From the NCBI GenBank assembly GCA_916700875.1, contig CAKAKS010000067.1:28528933-28592932 (forward strand): 64,000 nucleotides of DNA, in the 5' to 3' direction. This DNA comes from Sebastes aleutianus (Eukaryota; Chordata; Actinopteri; Perciformes; Sebastidae). Both the position numbers and the translations under genes were made by a program. A model generated the notes under the pieces. It searched no databases and was not told the DNA's origin. It saw nothing but the letters and a program-made list of their open reading frames with translations. This document shows, in pieces, positions 12,570 through 25,715 of this stretch (positions are counted from its first letter, which is position 1; each line of letters opens with the position of its first letter).

Positions 12570-12571
<2 letters not shown>

Positions 12572-13026
12572 CATATATGCACGTTTTTGTGAGAGGAAAT
12601 ATGTCAGTAAATATCTTTCTCACACGTGAAATTATTCATTTCTTTTCTCTCCTTTTCAAATGCTCCTTTTCTCCTTGACAGTATTTTCCCTTTTTAATTC
12701 TGATTTAAGATTGGAGCCATCTGCGGGACAAAAGGGTAAAGGGACAAGGTTGCAGTTAAACGACAAGCTGGCTTATTTATAAGTAAAGATGGGCCGAAAA
12801 GTCAATCTGCAATTTGCTACAAGTGCCTTGAATTGAAAATATCTGCAACTGGGGTGAGATAGTTAATTAAAACTTGTTTCAAGAATTTGGTGAGGTCATG
12901 TGATCTGCCTTATTCAGCTTTGTTTCATAAAACAAGTTAAACAATATCTAAAAAAAAGGGATCTTATCATATTTTTAGCAGATATGATGTTTTTACAAAG
13001 ACTGACCTTTGAAGCTTCAAAATATG

Positions 13027-13871
13027 TTAAAGCTAAGGTAGGTAACATCGGAGAAACCGGCAAGAGTACGCTAGATTTTAAAGATTATCCAACCGAAAAA
13101 CCCAGCCCGGTGTTGCCAACTCTTTTCCAATGAAAGTAGCAGCATTAGCTCCAAAAGTCCCTAAATCTAAGTCGGCAACACTGACAATCGGTCGTTTCAC
13201 GCCTCCCTCCAAAGCCACTCCCCCAAAATGATCATTATGAACGTATACAACGAACATAGCTATTGGTAGTACTCACAGCTGTCAAGCTAGCAGCTTGTGG
13301 AAGACTCCGGTGCCGAACAATGAGTGCACGGGCAGAAGGCGTGCAGGTAGACAGGACGGTAGATAGAAAGGCGGGCAGGCAGGTAGCTAGACAGGGAGGT
13401 ATTTAGACAGGTAGCCCGTCCTATCATTACATTTTCATTCACCGACCGTGGCGCCAGCTCCTCGTCTCAGTGTGAAGTCCGAAAGTCAAAATGTATTGAA
13501 GAAGCACAGATGAAATCATTATTTATATCATCGTTATAGTGGCTTGGTCCTGAGCCACTTCGTTTGTTTTCGCATTTTCATAGTCAGCTGAAAAGAGATA
13601 TGAGATTAGAAGCACAACGGAGCAGAGGCATTTCATCTTTCGGATAATATAAGTTTATATTTAAATTGTCTTCTTGGCAACATATATTACAATATTAGGA
13701 AATTTAATATTGTATTAATTAATTAATTAATTAATCAATTTATTTGGCATATTTCCCAACAGATATTTTGGCTGTTGATCATTCGATCTGCCGGACAACA
13801 CATGATACCGGCTAACGTAATCTGGTCGGGGTGTAATGAGAATTTGACCAAATATAACACCCTAGCTTTAA
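13027..13871. mobile_element. family E TTAA-bounded TIR element
   Basis: It begins TTAAAGCTAAGGTAGGTAAC at 13027 and ends with the inverse of TTAAAGCTAGGGTGTTATAT at 13871 (845 bp). The interior includes a CAGGTAG-type tandem patch (13340-13420) and an (ATTA)n patch near 13717. It is the only copy in this window, so it rests on the terminal inverted repeats. Confidence 0.6.
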
Positions 13872-14014
13872 TATTCATTATTTAGACTAGTCCAACATCA
13901 CAGTAGGCCTGCAAAGATTACAAAAGACTTACTGTACTATGTAGCAGAAAACACTAGCCACACTAAAGTAAGAGTTATACAGGATGGCTGTTGCTTTTTT
14001 AAATCAAGATTCAA

Positions 14015-14420
14015 GGTTAATTTATTGTCATTGTACAACACAGGGTTGCACAATGATATGCAGTTGTAGCCCTTTTATGCTACATAACAAAAATAAAATA
14101 CAGTTGTACCGACAGGATACAGTAGAGCACACTCGTGTCTGCTAGTCTATTCACCTGAGGAGCACAGAGACCCGCAGATCCCAGCGGGACGTCAGTTGAG
14201 TAGGCGGTCTTTCAATGTGGCCCAGGACACATTCACGTACACGCTACTAAAAGAATGTGGCCATATGTGGCCCAGACCACCTCTGAATGTGGTCTGAAAG
14301 ATCCGATCTCAACGCGTCCTCAATGCGTCTTGAGTGCGTTCACACCTGTACATAGAGCTGTCCACTTGTGATCCGATCACTGATGACGCATGTTAATACC
14401 AGGTCTGAACGAGGCCTTTG
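14015..14420. repeat. degenerate retroelement-tail-like and MITE-like sequence
   Basis: Bases 14015-14100 (TTTATTGTCATTGTACAAC) resemble the 3' end of fish LINE/SINE elements. Bases 14200-14420 (GTGGTCTGAAAG, ATCCGATC, CAGGTCTGAACGAGGCC) resemble a dispersed fish repeat also seen weakly at 54725-54900. Recognition is by pattern only. Confidence 0.4.
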
Positions 14421-14843
14421 AGAACCACTGCGCTATGGAAACACAGCAGCACAGCCTGAGTCGTCACAAGGCGCTAAAGAGATTGAGACTGATGAGGCGT
14501 TAATGGCTCATCAGCGCGAACGAAAGGATACAGACGCTCCTTGGCGTGGGATTTGGAGAAAATAGTAAAGATCCTGGCTCTCCTGGTGTTAATTCACTCA
14601 AAGGCCATGAAAATCACTAATACACACACGCAGAAGCATCCAAATACGTTGCATATTGTTTTCTTAACTCCGACACTAAAACAGTGCAAACATTGCCCGA
14701 GTGAACACTTAAGCCCGAAGTTCACAGATGGCTCAGTAGTATTTGCTCATCCTGCTGTGATGTTGTCGCACAGCGTTTGGGACTGGGAGCGTCGTATCCT
14801 CCTGTGTTCCCTCCTCTCTGGAACGAGAGAAACACACAGCGAT

Positions 14844-14844
<1 letters not shown>

Positions 14845-14877
<33 letters not shown>
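14845..14877. repeat. (GA)n microsatellite
   Basis: Pure GA run of about 33 bp. Confidence 0.9.
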
Positions 14878-14880
<3 letters not shown>

Positions 14881-15278
14881 TGAGTGAAAAGTAGTACAGC
14901 TCCAGGCTAGAGTTAGTGAATGAATGAACCATTATAGTACAGCTTTCTGGGGCAGAACGCACACAGGAGAGAAGACAGACAGTCTCTTCATTTAATTTAG
15001 TTTCGCTGCGACTCTAGGTAAATTCTGTGTTAATCTGCTTCAGAACGTAGCTCTGTTTTATCCCACGACAGCAACGCAACATGTCAACTATATGTTCAGT
15101 CTATCTCGGCAATGTTGGAGTTGTGCATAAAATGTTTAATGTATACATTTTTTTTTTTTTCTATGCGTGCGTGCCCGCGAAGCATCACAGCCCGAGGCCC
15201 CGGGTTGAGTTTGATCTGCTGTGATGTGCCACTTTCTCTCCAGGGCCCCAACTATTCTAGGCTATTCTGGTTCTGCCA

Positions 15279-15279
<1 letters not shown>

Positions 15280-15312
<33 letters not shown>
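15280..15312. repeat. (TG)n microsatellite
   Basis: Pure GT run of about 32 bp. Confidence 0.9.
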
Positions 15313-15317
<5 letters not shown>

Positions 15318-15515
15318 TTTTTGCATGCTTGTGTTTATTTCCAACCTATTCACGGCTCCTGTCATCTGAAAAAGTCTGTGCATAGTGGTGTTTTTTATCC
15401 TATTCTGGTGTTCTGAAGCATACTTGTATGTTTTTTGTGAGTGTTTGTGGGTGTGTTAAATATTCTGCGCCTGCAGGCTGGCAACAATTTGACTCTTCCT
15501 TCATTGATTCAAGTG

Positions 15516-16575
15516 TTAAAGGGATAGTTTGGGTGTTTTGAAGTGGGGTTATATGAGGTACTTATCCATAGTCAGTGTATTACCTACAGTAGATGGCGGT
15601 CGGCACGCCCCCAGTTTGGAGAAATAGACAGCAGTACCATCATGGAAGCAAAGTAATGTACTGCTGGAGACGGGGGCAGCAGCAAAACGTATTTTAGCCA
15701 CCTAAAAAAATCGAAATCTTTTTAAGTGTATGCTATATTTAGAATATTTTCATTGCATTACCTCGCCATCAGACAGCTCTTTCCGACGAGGAACTGAAGC
15801 CGTTACATCAATGTCTTCAAAACTACCAGACCAGTCATTTTACGTCACAGAACACGTTACCTGGTCTACCGCTGCATCGATCTGTTAGTTAGTTTGTGTT
15901 ATTGTGTGACTTTCGGATCCAAACTAACGTGCCGTCCACACAGCAGTACATTGCTTTGCTTCCGTGCCGGTGCTCCTGTCTGCTTCTCCAAACTGGGAGC
16001 ATGCCGACCGCCATCTAAGTTACTGTATGTAACGCTAATACACTAACTATAAGGATGCATATATATACTGTAGATGTAGCAGTGTGTCATCATGCAGAAA
16101 CCTACGTCAGGTCACGTGGGAAAAAGGTTTTAGAAGGACTTGGGAAAATAGCATTTTGACACTAAAACATACATACTTTGTCCAAAATTCTCTCTGCTTT
16201 CTTCAAAGCCGGTAGACCAGCAACTCCCATGTTCAGCGAGGTAAAATTACTGTTTTTGTCAAAGGAGTCTGGTGGCTTTGCAGAGAGTATGGATGGATGT
16301 AACAGCTTCAGTTCCCCGTCGGAAAGGACTGTCTGACGGCAAGGTAAAGCAGTGAAAATAGCGCTCACTTAAACTGATACTGATTTTTTAGGTGGCTAGA
16401 ATATGTTTTGCTGCCGGCCCCCGTCCACAGCAGTACATTGCTTTGCTCCTGTGCCGGTACTCCTGTCTGTTTCTCCAAACTGAGGGCGTGCCGACCGTCA
16501 TCTACTGTTTGTAATACACTGATTATGGATAAGTACCTCATACAACCCCACTACAAAAAATCTGAATCTCTTTAA
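15516..16575. mobile_element. family D TTAA-bounded element with ~200-bp inverted termini
   Basis: The left arm (15516 to ~15715: TTAAAGGGATAGTTTGGG, GTATGAGGTACTTATCCATA, GATGGCGGTCGGCACGCC) is repeated inverted in the right arm (~16380-16575). The middle contains further inverted copies of the CAGTACATTGCTTTGCTTCC and CTCCAAACTGGGAGCATGCC blocks. The whole 1,060 bp is therefore largely self-complementary. An internal fragment lies inverted at 36125-36625. No transposase is present. Confidence 0.8.
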
Positions 16576-17604
16576 CTGTCCACTCTATTATATGCAGAAA
16601 GAACTACTTGTGTGTATCTGTGTCTATGTGTGTCTGTAGTTACATGTGTGTGACCCCACTTTGACCTCACACTTGGAGTAGAAGGCTAATGTGAGACAGA
16701 AATTTTCTAGGAAAAGACGGAGAGATAGAAGAAGGGACGGAATGAGAAAAAAGAGCAAAAGCGTTTTTATAACAATTATTGTAGAGAGCTGCCAAAAGTG
16801 CCACTTTGGCCTTCAAGTGTTGTTTATTCTTTGGCCAGTGATGTGCCGTTAACATCACTGTGTGATGTTTTGATGAGTAATGGAGCTGAGAAGCACTTTT
16901 GCAACCTCATTTCACCATTTCAGTAAATGTGCCTTTCAAGAAAGAGGATGGAGAAACAGTTTAGGAGAACATCAGTGTTGATGGACTCGCATGAAAGCTT
17001 CCTGTCAGCTGTTGAATGTGTATTCTTGTGGCTAGAACTTCAGTATAACGATTACATAGTGTATGAGTTGAGCGGATATCCGTGATTAGTCAGTGTTTTT
17101 ACTGCACCATGACGTGGTGCATAACTCAGCTAGTTGAACTCCAGCTCCATTGTTCACCCTTACTTATGAAGCTCAGACAGAACTTCCACTGTACTGTATT
17201 TCATTCATCAAAAGATTTTATTACTTTACTTTACAATGTCAAGGCAAGTATCACACATTTAGAAAAGTGAACACTGTGTGATATTGTTGTTTTTTCCAAG
17301 AGACTATTCCTTTGTCATTGCCCTCGCCTCTATAAAGGCCTCGGCTGACTGCTGACTTTACAACCATAGATTTACTTGGCAAACATTATTTGTTTTTAAA
17401 GTCAACATGTTTGCCGAGATTCAGCAGAACAAACACTGATAGAAGGCAAGCTTTGTTCAGAGGGAAAAACACTAGTGTATCAGATTTAGTCTGATGGTTT
17501 TACTAAATATTTTATCACTCCTTGCTTCAAGCTTTTTGTCTTTTTATTTCACTATTGTGTATTATTTTTTGTATAAAATCAAGGTGTGGAAGAAGCATTC
17601 AGAT

Positions 17605-18220
17605 CATTTACTCAAAGGTGCTCTATATGATATCCAGAGCATTAATATAGCATCAAACAAGTATCGTCTATGTAAAGATATAAGGAGTAATGTCTACCTG
17701 AACAGAGAATAAAGTCACTCTATTATCTGAGCTTCTCCGTGCTTTGTTGACATAGCCAGCCCGGCCGCGCGTGACCCGCTGGCTAGCTCACGCCGCTCTG
17801 CACTGCTCTCATACGGCGATTACAGCTGATAACACCGCCCCAACTGACGGCGCCGTTGCGGAAGCGTAGCACCCACCTTTCGGTTCCCCCTCAACACTGC
17901 TAAGACTGTTAGCTCTGTCAGCACTGTTAGCACCGTTGACTACGAGCCGCCGGATCAGCCGTCGCCATGTTGAGAGCCGTGCGGAGACAATAGAAATGCT
18001 CTCAATCTTGCATTTAGTACCTAACATATGCCGCGTTTTTTGCGCCCTCAAATCCATTGTTGTCAATGTAGGCGCACGGCAGGTGCGCTCAAATGCGGGA
18101 GCAACGCCGTTGCGACGTGCAAGCGTTCCCAAGCGCCTATTTTTCAGGGCGCAACAGCTGTCTTCATTTCAGGGCGGCTGAATTTAACTTTTGGAACGCT
18201 GCAGCGTGTACCGCATGTCA
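17605..18220. repeat. GC-rich dispersed-repeat-like region
   Basis: Bases 17605-18010 (GGTGCTCTATATGATATCCA; AGCCCGGCCGCGCGTGACCC) and 18020-18220 (GCGTTTTTTGCGCCCTC) are locally GC- and CpG-rich against an AT-rich intron. They resemble dispersed teleost repeats, with no coding signature. Not confirmed, because there is no second copy in this window. Confidence 0.4.
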
Positions 18221-19387
18221 TGTGACGAGGAACAACTAATCATAGCTGGCAGATATCTTTTTTTTTCTTCTTTAAATATCAGTCTGCAGTAAATATATGG
18301 AGGAGAAGTTAATCATTTTAGAGCTTTACAACTGTCCCATAGACTATTTTAAAGGCTTCACCCTGTCTGTCCGAGAACGTCACAACATCCGGTACAAAGG
18401 TCAGCCAAACTGTCACAAAGAAATCGAGCAGTAGAGTTATTGTGGGGGTTTTACGGTGCTGGAAATCCATTTATCTTTGTTTTGACTTTGTTTAGTTTAG
18501 TCAGTGAGGCTTTTATTGCTAATTTACCGCAACTTCATTATCGTCATTGCAGCGTGCAGGTTTTGGTTGCTTAGTAACGTCAGGCGCGACAGGAGCACAA
18601 CCTCCAAAGCTAGTATGAAGAAGCAAATATATTCAAGTACAGTATAAACAATTAAGTGGTGACATCTCCTGTTGCACTTCTCCTATAGTCTTTTTATAAC
18701 TTAATACAATTATACACTTGTTTTTTGACCCGGTTGATCAGACCCTTTCAGTTCATTACATAAGCAGTAGAATCTATCTGATAAGTGAAGTCATCTGGTT
18801 TACTAGTTATTAAAGAAGCATCATGTCTACAGGCGTTGTTATCGCTGGTGTCCCACTTTCTAATTATAATATATATATAAAAAAAACACATACACACACA
18901 TCTGACAGCTCGCTCAGCCGTAACGTTAGATGTCTTATCGGCCAATTAACCCACAGGGTGACCTAAGCAAGGTTATGTCATCTCTGATCATATTTATTGT
19001 GGCACAATGCTACTGTACGTGCACAACAACATTATGTATGTTAATGTTGTGACAGTGCATGTGTGGAGCAAGAGTCAGAGAGAGACACTAAGATAAGAGT
19101 GTAAAAAAATTGTAGAAGAAAATTGTTAAAGAGAGGGAGGATTTCAAAGAGAGAGAAAATAACCTTTGAAATAATTCTCTCTTCAATTTCCCCATTTTTC
19201 AAACACTGGGTTTATCCCATTGGCCCATTATGAAAGTCAGAGACAAAAGCTTTCTAATCCTGGCTCTTCTGCACTGCCTTTGATGGCTGGGTGTGTACGC
19301 AAGTCAATGAATGTGTGTGTGTTTGACTACTATATAAGTGTGTGTGTGTGCGCGTGTGTGCTCTAAGCTGCATATTGAGTTGTCCTA

Positions 19388-20326
19388 GGGCACTCAGTTG
19401 TGTTCATGTGTGTTTGTATCTGTTGTGCGTGCATGTGTTTATGTTAGATTAGACTGAACTGAGATCATCTCCACGGGGACGCGGGGCTGTTGCTGCATCA
19501 AGAATAAGATACATCAAAGAGAAATGGACCCTACATACGAGCAGAGCAAACAGGGCTTCTATATGCAACCCAAAACTTCTCACAGCTGTCAGAAAAAATT
19601 AGGGGCTGTCAACCGATTCAAATATTTATTTATTTATTTAATCGTACATTTTTTATCTGTTCAAAATGTACCTTAAAGGGAGATTTGACAAGTATTTAAT
19701 ACTCTTATCAACATGGGAGTGGGAAAATATGCTTGCTTTATTTAAATGTATGTATATATTTATTATTGGAAATCAATTAACAACACAAAACAATGACAAA
19801 TATTGTCCAGAAACCCTCACAGGTACTGCATTTAGCATAAAACAATATGCTCAAATCATAACATGTCAAAGTCAAGCCCAACGGGCAACAACAGCTGTCA
19901 GTGTGTCAGTGTGCTGACTTGACTATGACTTGCACAAAACTGCATGTGATTATCATAAAGTGGACATGTCTGTAAAGGGGAGACTCGTGGGTACCCATAG
20001 AACCCATTTTCACTCAGATATCTGGAGGTCAGCGGTCAAGGGACCCCTTTGAAAATGGCCATGAAAGTTTTTCCTCACCAAAATTTAGCGTAAGTTTGGA
20101 GCGTTAGTTAGCCTCCTTCATGACAAGCTAGTATAAAATGGTTGGTATCAATGGATTCTTTAGGTTTTTTAGTTTTATATGATACCAGTATATTCACTCT
20201 AGCTTTAAAACTGATCCCGCTACAACCTAAAAATCACAAGTTGTGTTAATACGTTAAATAAAATTAGTGGCGTTAAAACAAATTTGCATCAACGCGTTAT
20301 TATCGCGTTAACTTTGACAGCCCTAA
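19388..20326 (-). mobile_element. family A element (19599-20326) plus flank, inverted duplicate of 33900-34727
   Basis: Bases 19599-20326 are a full family A element in reverse orientation, from TAGGGGCTGTCAACCGATTC to AACTTTGACAGCCCTA. The adjoining 19388-19598 flank is also found, inverted, next to the copy at 33900-34515: CACGGGGACGCGGGGC pairs with GCCCCGCGTCCCCGTG, and TCTCACAGCTGTCAG pairs with CTGACAGCTGTGAGA. Other family A copies lack this flank, so the two loci share a larger duplicated unit. Confidence 0.8.
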
Positions 20327-20806
20327 AAAAAAAATCTAATCAAAATGTGCAAAAGAGTGGATTTAAAAGTAGGAACTTAATGTGGAGAATGTATGAAACG
20401 TAGTAGAGCACAGTGAAGCTAATTAATAGCAACATTAATATCCAGAAAGTACCATCTCCTTCTTTCTCTCCGGGTTTATAGTCGACAATGTTAAATCACA
20501 TCTGGGAATAAAACTTTGCCCCGAACAAAAAAGGGGGAGAAAAAAAAAAGATCCGGCCCCAGTTCCAGTTGTTCCCTAGAAACCACCGCTGTCAAAGAAA
20601 CGTGATATTCCGTTGCTGTTGGCGACAGATAATCTACATCGATAAGCCCCCCCCCCCCTCTTCTTCTCCCTCCATCTCTCTCTCTCTCTCTGATCCCTCG
20701 CTCACCGTGACTTCATTCTCTCACATCGCATCTTTCTCACGTTAATCATCTGTGTTTCTTCTTTCCCACACACACCCTTACACACACGTATAGGGTTAGT
20801 GAGCTT

Positions 20807-20828
20807 AGTGTGTGTGTGTGCGTGTGTG

Positions 20829-20875
<47 letters not shown>

Positions 20876-20879
20876 GTGT
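20807..20879. repeat. (TG)n microsatellite
   Basis: About 73 bp of imperfect TG repeat with C and G interruptions. Confidence 0.95.
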
Positions 20880-21137
20880 CTATGCCTAAAGCCTGCCTTT
20901 AGGCAAAAGTACTGGTAGACCCTGGTTACCAAACCAAAGCAGCTGGGGCAGTGAGAGGAAAGGATTCATCCCAGCAGGAGGAAGCTCTTACAGTGCGTCC
21001 AAGATGCTGCTTCTGTTAATCAGCTTCCTGACAATGCATACAAATGGTCTCCTATGTGTCATATGTGCCAACTCTCAATAGAAATTGATGAAGAAGACTT
21101 GGACATATTTCTGCCTCAAAGCTCATGATTGTTAATT

Positions 21138-21190
21138 AAGTCTTTATTGATCCCCAGAGGGGAAGTTCAAGTGTTGCAGCAGCAACACTG
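21138..21190. repeat. LINE 3'-tail-like fragment
   Basis: AAGTCTTTATTGATCCCCAG followed by AGGGGAAGTTCAAGTG resembles the 3' end of a common fish non-LTR retroelement. Short and pattern-based. Confidence 0.4.
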
Positions 21191-21215
21191 GCAGACAGTA
21201 AATACAAAGTTGAAT

Positions 21216-21444
21216 TGTGAGGGTTTCTGGACAATATTCGTCATTGTTTTGTGTTGTTAATTGATTTCCAGTCATAAATATATATATAGATTTGCATAAA
21301 GCAAGCATATTTGCCCACTCTCATGTTGATAAGAGTATTAAATACTTGACAAATCTCCCTTTAAGGTACATTTTGAACAGATAAAAAATGCACGATTAAT
21401 TTGCAATTAATCACGATTAAATATTTTAATCGATTGACATCCCG
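21216..21444 (+). mobile_element. family A fragment (3' part)
   Basis: It runs from GTGAGGGTTTCTGGACAATA to AATCGATTGACATCCC and matches the last ~230 bp of the 6141-6850 element. It ends about 280 bp before the exon at 21728. Confidence 0.8.
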
Positions 21445-21727
21445 AATAAATATACAAATCTGTGTAATTAAACACATTTTATTTGAATTAAATATAATGT
21501 GCCTTTCTTTGTTTTCTCTTTCTTTTGATTCATCTCCAACCTCGATTTCTGTCTCTCTTTCTTTCTCTCTGGTGAGCATTTTAAATCAGCGTTACAGTGG
21601 AGAGACGAGCTGTCTGGTAACGGGTTTCAGCTACACACACACACACTCACGCTGGCATACGCACAAATCTGTCTCTGCACACATCTCACAACATGCTGTA
21701 TTTTTCTCTCTGTGTGTGTCTCCGTAG

Positions 21728-21860
21728 GGAGTTTGGCTGGAGGGATCCAGAGCTGCCGGAGGTGATCCAGATGTTGCAGCATCAGTTCCCATCAGTCCAG
21801 TCCAACGCTGCTGCCTACCTCCAGCACCTCTGCTTTGGAGACAACAAGATCAAATCTGAG
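21728..21860 (+). CDS. ctnnd2: ctnnd2 exon: start of the armadillo domain
   Basis: The acceptor is GTGTGTCTCCGTAG before 21728 and the donor is TCTGAG/GTATTG at 21860/21861. The first base completes the Arg codon split from the previous exon (KDP-R), then EFGWRDPELPEVIQMLQ, HQFPSVQSNAAAYLQ and HLCFGDNKIKSE follow. This is the first ARM repeat of p120-family catenins and is nearly identical to vertebrate CTNND2. The exon ends in phase 0. It and the next exon are flanked by inverted copies of a repeat (19388-20326 and 33900-34727). Confidence 0.97.
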
Positions 21861-23919
21861 GTATTGATCTCTGAGGACACCAAGAGAGCGAGAGAGAGAG
21901 GGCTTACAGACAGACGGTTGAATTCCAAAACTCTGCTTGGCCTTAACTCACCCTGTCGCTTATATATACAAACAGACACACATGCAGGCATACTTTATTC
22001 AGAGTTGGTGGCTTCCAGTCAAGAGTTTAATCAGAACACACACAAAAACATACTCTCTGACTATTTCCTCTAGTACGCTAGATAGGAATGCAGATACTGC
22101 CTTTTTTGATTTCTCTGCTGAAGTTTTGAAAGTTCAACTGAACATTGTTCTTGGAAAGGTACGCTGCTGTTGAGGTTTTCAAGTGGGATTTTTCGGTGCT
22201 TCGAGTACCACAGGCGGGATTCCAGGGGGGGACAAGGGTGCTTAACAACGAGCGAGTGGGTGGGTTTGTGTGCTGGCCTTGAAATGTTTTTTGATGGTCC
22301 TGCAACAGACCAATGGAGAAATAATACAACAACATTTCCACAGTGCTTTTTTTTTGCCATTGGGTGCGCGAGCCAGTCGCAATCACGTAATAACAGAGAA
22401 TTTGACAATTGACAAATCAATGTAGGCCTACAGAAGATATTTTATATAACATAAATGCCAAAAATATGTACATTTAAAAAAACCTTGATTAATCAGCATT
22501 TGGCAGAGATCAAGAAGGTCTTATGCCTCGTTTCCACATAGCTCTGTGTACTTATGTGAGTCACCTGGAAGTTCATTCATTCATTCCTTTGGAAACCTCT
22601 GTGATCTTCGATGTGTTTGTGAAACTCCTCTTGTTTTTTTGTTTTTTTTTCGGTACGTAAATTTGCCCGCAGTACGTTGAAAAAAATTTACTTTTGCGGC
22701 AGATTACGGACAGACCGTATGCACTGTTTAGTCAGGTAAACTTGTGTTCTCTCCTCTCCAAGTTTGATGTCAGCAAATAACAGTAACGTTAAGTTGCTGT
22801 GCATCTCTCTCTCCGGTCTGTCAAAAGTGAGGGTGAAATACAATTATTTAATACGTTTGATAAACGGCAACTGGCAGCGGTGTTTATAGACTCAACTCAG
22901 ACAAGAAGATAACCGCGCCACACGCGAACACGCGTTCATATGCACATGCACAAAATGAAACTCACGCTTTCCAGCAGCAACCTTAGCACACATCTTTTTA
23001 AACCAAGACAGTAATCATCTAGTCTCTCAGTCAAGGTTTAGTCACAACTCTGGACTAATATAAGATGGATTGACTATTGATTAAATATTGAATTTAAAAT
23101 GTTGCTTAGCTGGGCAAACTGGACAATATGGATGCACATCTCTCAACAAATAATAACCATCAAGTATTCAGCCGAGCCATAGCATAAATAATATTTTATA
23201 TTTGAACATGTATCAAAGGGAATCTGGAGGAGCCAGTTTGAGTGGGCCATATACCGCTGATTAAATTAATAATAACATTGTTATCTATAATTTACAGCTG
23301 CTAAACAGCCATAGCCTATAGGCTTATGTTTACGTTGTATAATATTATGAGGACTGGACTAATTACCAGGCAGCAGAGCCAAAACTCCACATTTTATATT
23401 TTCTACAATTTCCTATTTATGTTAATATTAATATTCACTTATCTTAAGATTCTATAGCAAACGTTTTTAAAACAGGATTGTAGCGGGAGCACTTGGTCAA
23501 GACCAGCTCTGTATGCAACCATACCCAACTATTAGCTAATGTTGGAGTGAATTGTCTGTAGCCCCGTCACTGAGGAAGTCTCTCTCAGTTTACCTGTATG
23601 TGTTTAGTAGGAGAGTGAGAGCATTTATCACGTCTGTATTGAGGGGAAACTCAGCTGTCTGAGCTCCACCAAACTCCACATTAGACGGCATTAACTCCTC
23701 ATTAGGCACACTTAACCCAACTCTGAGTGCAGCCTTGTTTCCTGCAGTCTATCCTTCTGTCCTTTCGAGCCGTCGTCACTCAGCGTCTCTGTTCCGTTCG
23801 TCTCTTCAATGTCAACTCAATTCAGCTCAATTCCGCGTTATTAATCCCCATGGAGACGATGGATTTGAGGGCAAACAAAGTTCTTTAAACAGCAATCAGC
23901 CAACAGGCATAAATGATAG

Positions 23920-23944
23920 AGTGAGAGAGAGAGAGAGAGAGAGA
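23920..23944. repeat. (GA)n microsatellite
   Basis: Pure GA run of about 25 bp. Confidence 0.85.
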
Positions 23945-24609
23945 CGGATGGAAGAGAAAGACGACTGATGTTGATATTGTGTTGAAGAATAAAGTATGTT
24001 CGGTGTATTAGAGCAAGGCTGCCAGAACTACAACACACAGGCCAGATAGTGGTTTGCCCTTGAGAGAGAGATGCCTGAATGGTGAAATAATAGACAGGAT
24101 GTTGAGGGATATGTATCCAGTATGGCCCACTGCCTGTTCAATCTCTTAGCACCGGATGCACCGGAAAGAATATTTTATTGTGTGCTTGATTTATTCTGTT
24201 AGTTGTTATATCCCTGCTTCTGTGTCAGTAAAGCAAGACTAGACGATACTAGATAAGACAATTAACTGACAATAAATCGATTCATTGTTTTTATACATTT
24301 CTGTTCTGTTTTTTCTCCTCTTATTAAGTCACTCCCTTTGGGTTTTCCAGACAAAATACACAGTTGGAAGACGATCCCTTGGACTATTGGATCTTGTGAT
24401 GAGCATTTTTTCCGTCATTTTACAGATAAACAATACTTCTGATTAACCCAAAACGATGATAACTAATTAATAGATTAATCAATATTAAAATAGTCATTAT
24501 TTGCGGCCCTTTGCTAAGACAAATTCCTCTTCATTTGTTTCCTTGTCAAGTGAGATAAAGCAGTCATTATTCTGCTGATTGTAATGTTTAGATTTAATTA
24601 GTGCAGTCC

Positions 24610-25110
24610 CCGTTTGCAGCGCGTCCCCCCTCGGAGCGAGCCGATTGCTTGCAGCGTTCTCGAGAAGCGCTCATTGATCATTGACTCCAAGGAAGTGAAG
24701 AAAGGTTATCTAATATGTTATATAATCTTTCCACATAGCTCTGTGTACATATGCGAGTCATCCAGAAGTTCATTCAGTCCTATGGGAACCTCCCTGATCT
24801 CCTAATAACGGACACAAAACAAAACCTGCAGCAAAGGTGAACTGCAGTCAATGAGCCGCCGTCTGAAGCCTCGCCTCCCGCTGCTGAACAGAGCGCTGTT
24901 CGCTTGTTTATTCAGTTCATTAATATTAAATGTGTCAAGCGTCCAAATTGCTCCAACTTTGACACTGCACATCCATTGGTCCCCAACAATACACCCGACA
25001 GGTGTGAAGTAGATCGGATGGACGGTTCTTGAGATATGTGAAGGACACACACACATACACACATAGGCCTACATACAGACAGACAGAGATTTATTGCTTC
25101 ATAGTTAGAT
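24610..25110. repeat. dispersed-repeat-like block
   Basis: It includes CCACATAGCTCTGTGTACAT (shared with ~22545) and, at 25000-25090, GTAGATCGGATGGACGGTTC followed by short CACA runs and ATACAGACAGACAGAGATT. This pattern recurs widely in teleost introns as far as I recognise it. No ORF of note. Confidence 0.45.
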
Positions 25111-25715
25111 TGCAGATTGATTTTTTTTTAACATAACCCAGTCATTACAGGGTCTGTTACTTGAGGATCTAACATTTAGTTTCTAAATAATCAGTTTCCA
25201 GTTTGATCTTGTCATCCAAAGTGAATCAGCTGTAACAGGCTTCATGCTGGCGTACCTTTATCTGGAGCACAAAAGACACAATGCACAACCGCCTTGCCTC
25301 CGTGCAGTCTCACTTCACTAAAACGTCTCTTGTTTTTATAGAAAGCAGGCAGTCTGCCCTACATTTTCTCTTTGTCTAGACGGAGGAAAGCAGGGAGGGC
25401 TGCAGACAACTTAGAGGGGTGGTGGGACAGAAAGTGAAGTGGCTGGCATTTAAATATATCTTGCATCATCTGTTTATCTACAAGTGTTGAAACAGTAGAA
25501 ATTAATATTTACATTATAACATTCTCTCCATCCACAGCATCAAAAGTGGGAAAATATTTCCTCTAGTTGACGTGAACAAGCTCTATTGTTTATACACCAA
25601 CCTTTATTGTTATATTGTGGGGGAAATTTGACACAACTATACAGAAACTCCTCCATTAATTGTGAATTTCTAGCTGCTGTCCCCCTTAATTCCATCCTCC
25701 CTCCTCCGTCTTCAG

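Larger units (their letters stand above)
4613..21727 (+). other. intron (17.1 kb), repeat-rich
   Basis: This is the largest intron in the window. It holds family A copies (6141-6850, 19599-20326, 21216-21444), a ~30-bp minisatellite, families B, D and E, several microsatellites and a GC-rich dispersed repeat (17605-18215). Stretches 4620-6130, 6860-8950, 10760-12060 and 16580-17600 show nothing I can name. Confidence 0.8.
21861..25715 (+). other. intron (3.9 kb)
   Basis: It holds a CCACATAGCTCTGTGTAC repeat at ~22545-22620 that recurs at 24730-24800, and a (GA)n run at 23920-23944. From 22640 to 24600 and from 25110 to 25700 I see nothing nameable. Confidence 0.7.

Noticed and set aside
17809..18225. 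GC- and CpG-rich block with ORFs on both strands, possible internal promoter or CpG island
   Set aside because: It looks like a dispersed repeat, and no first exon or promoter element was found. CpG density was not computed.
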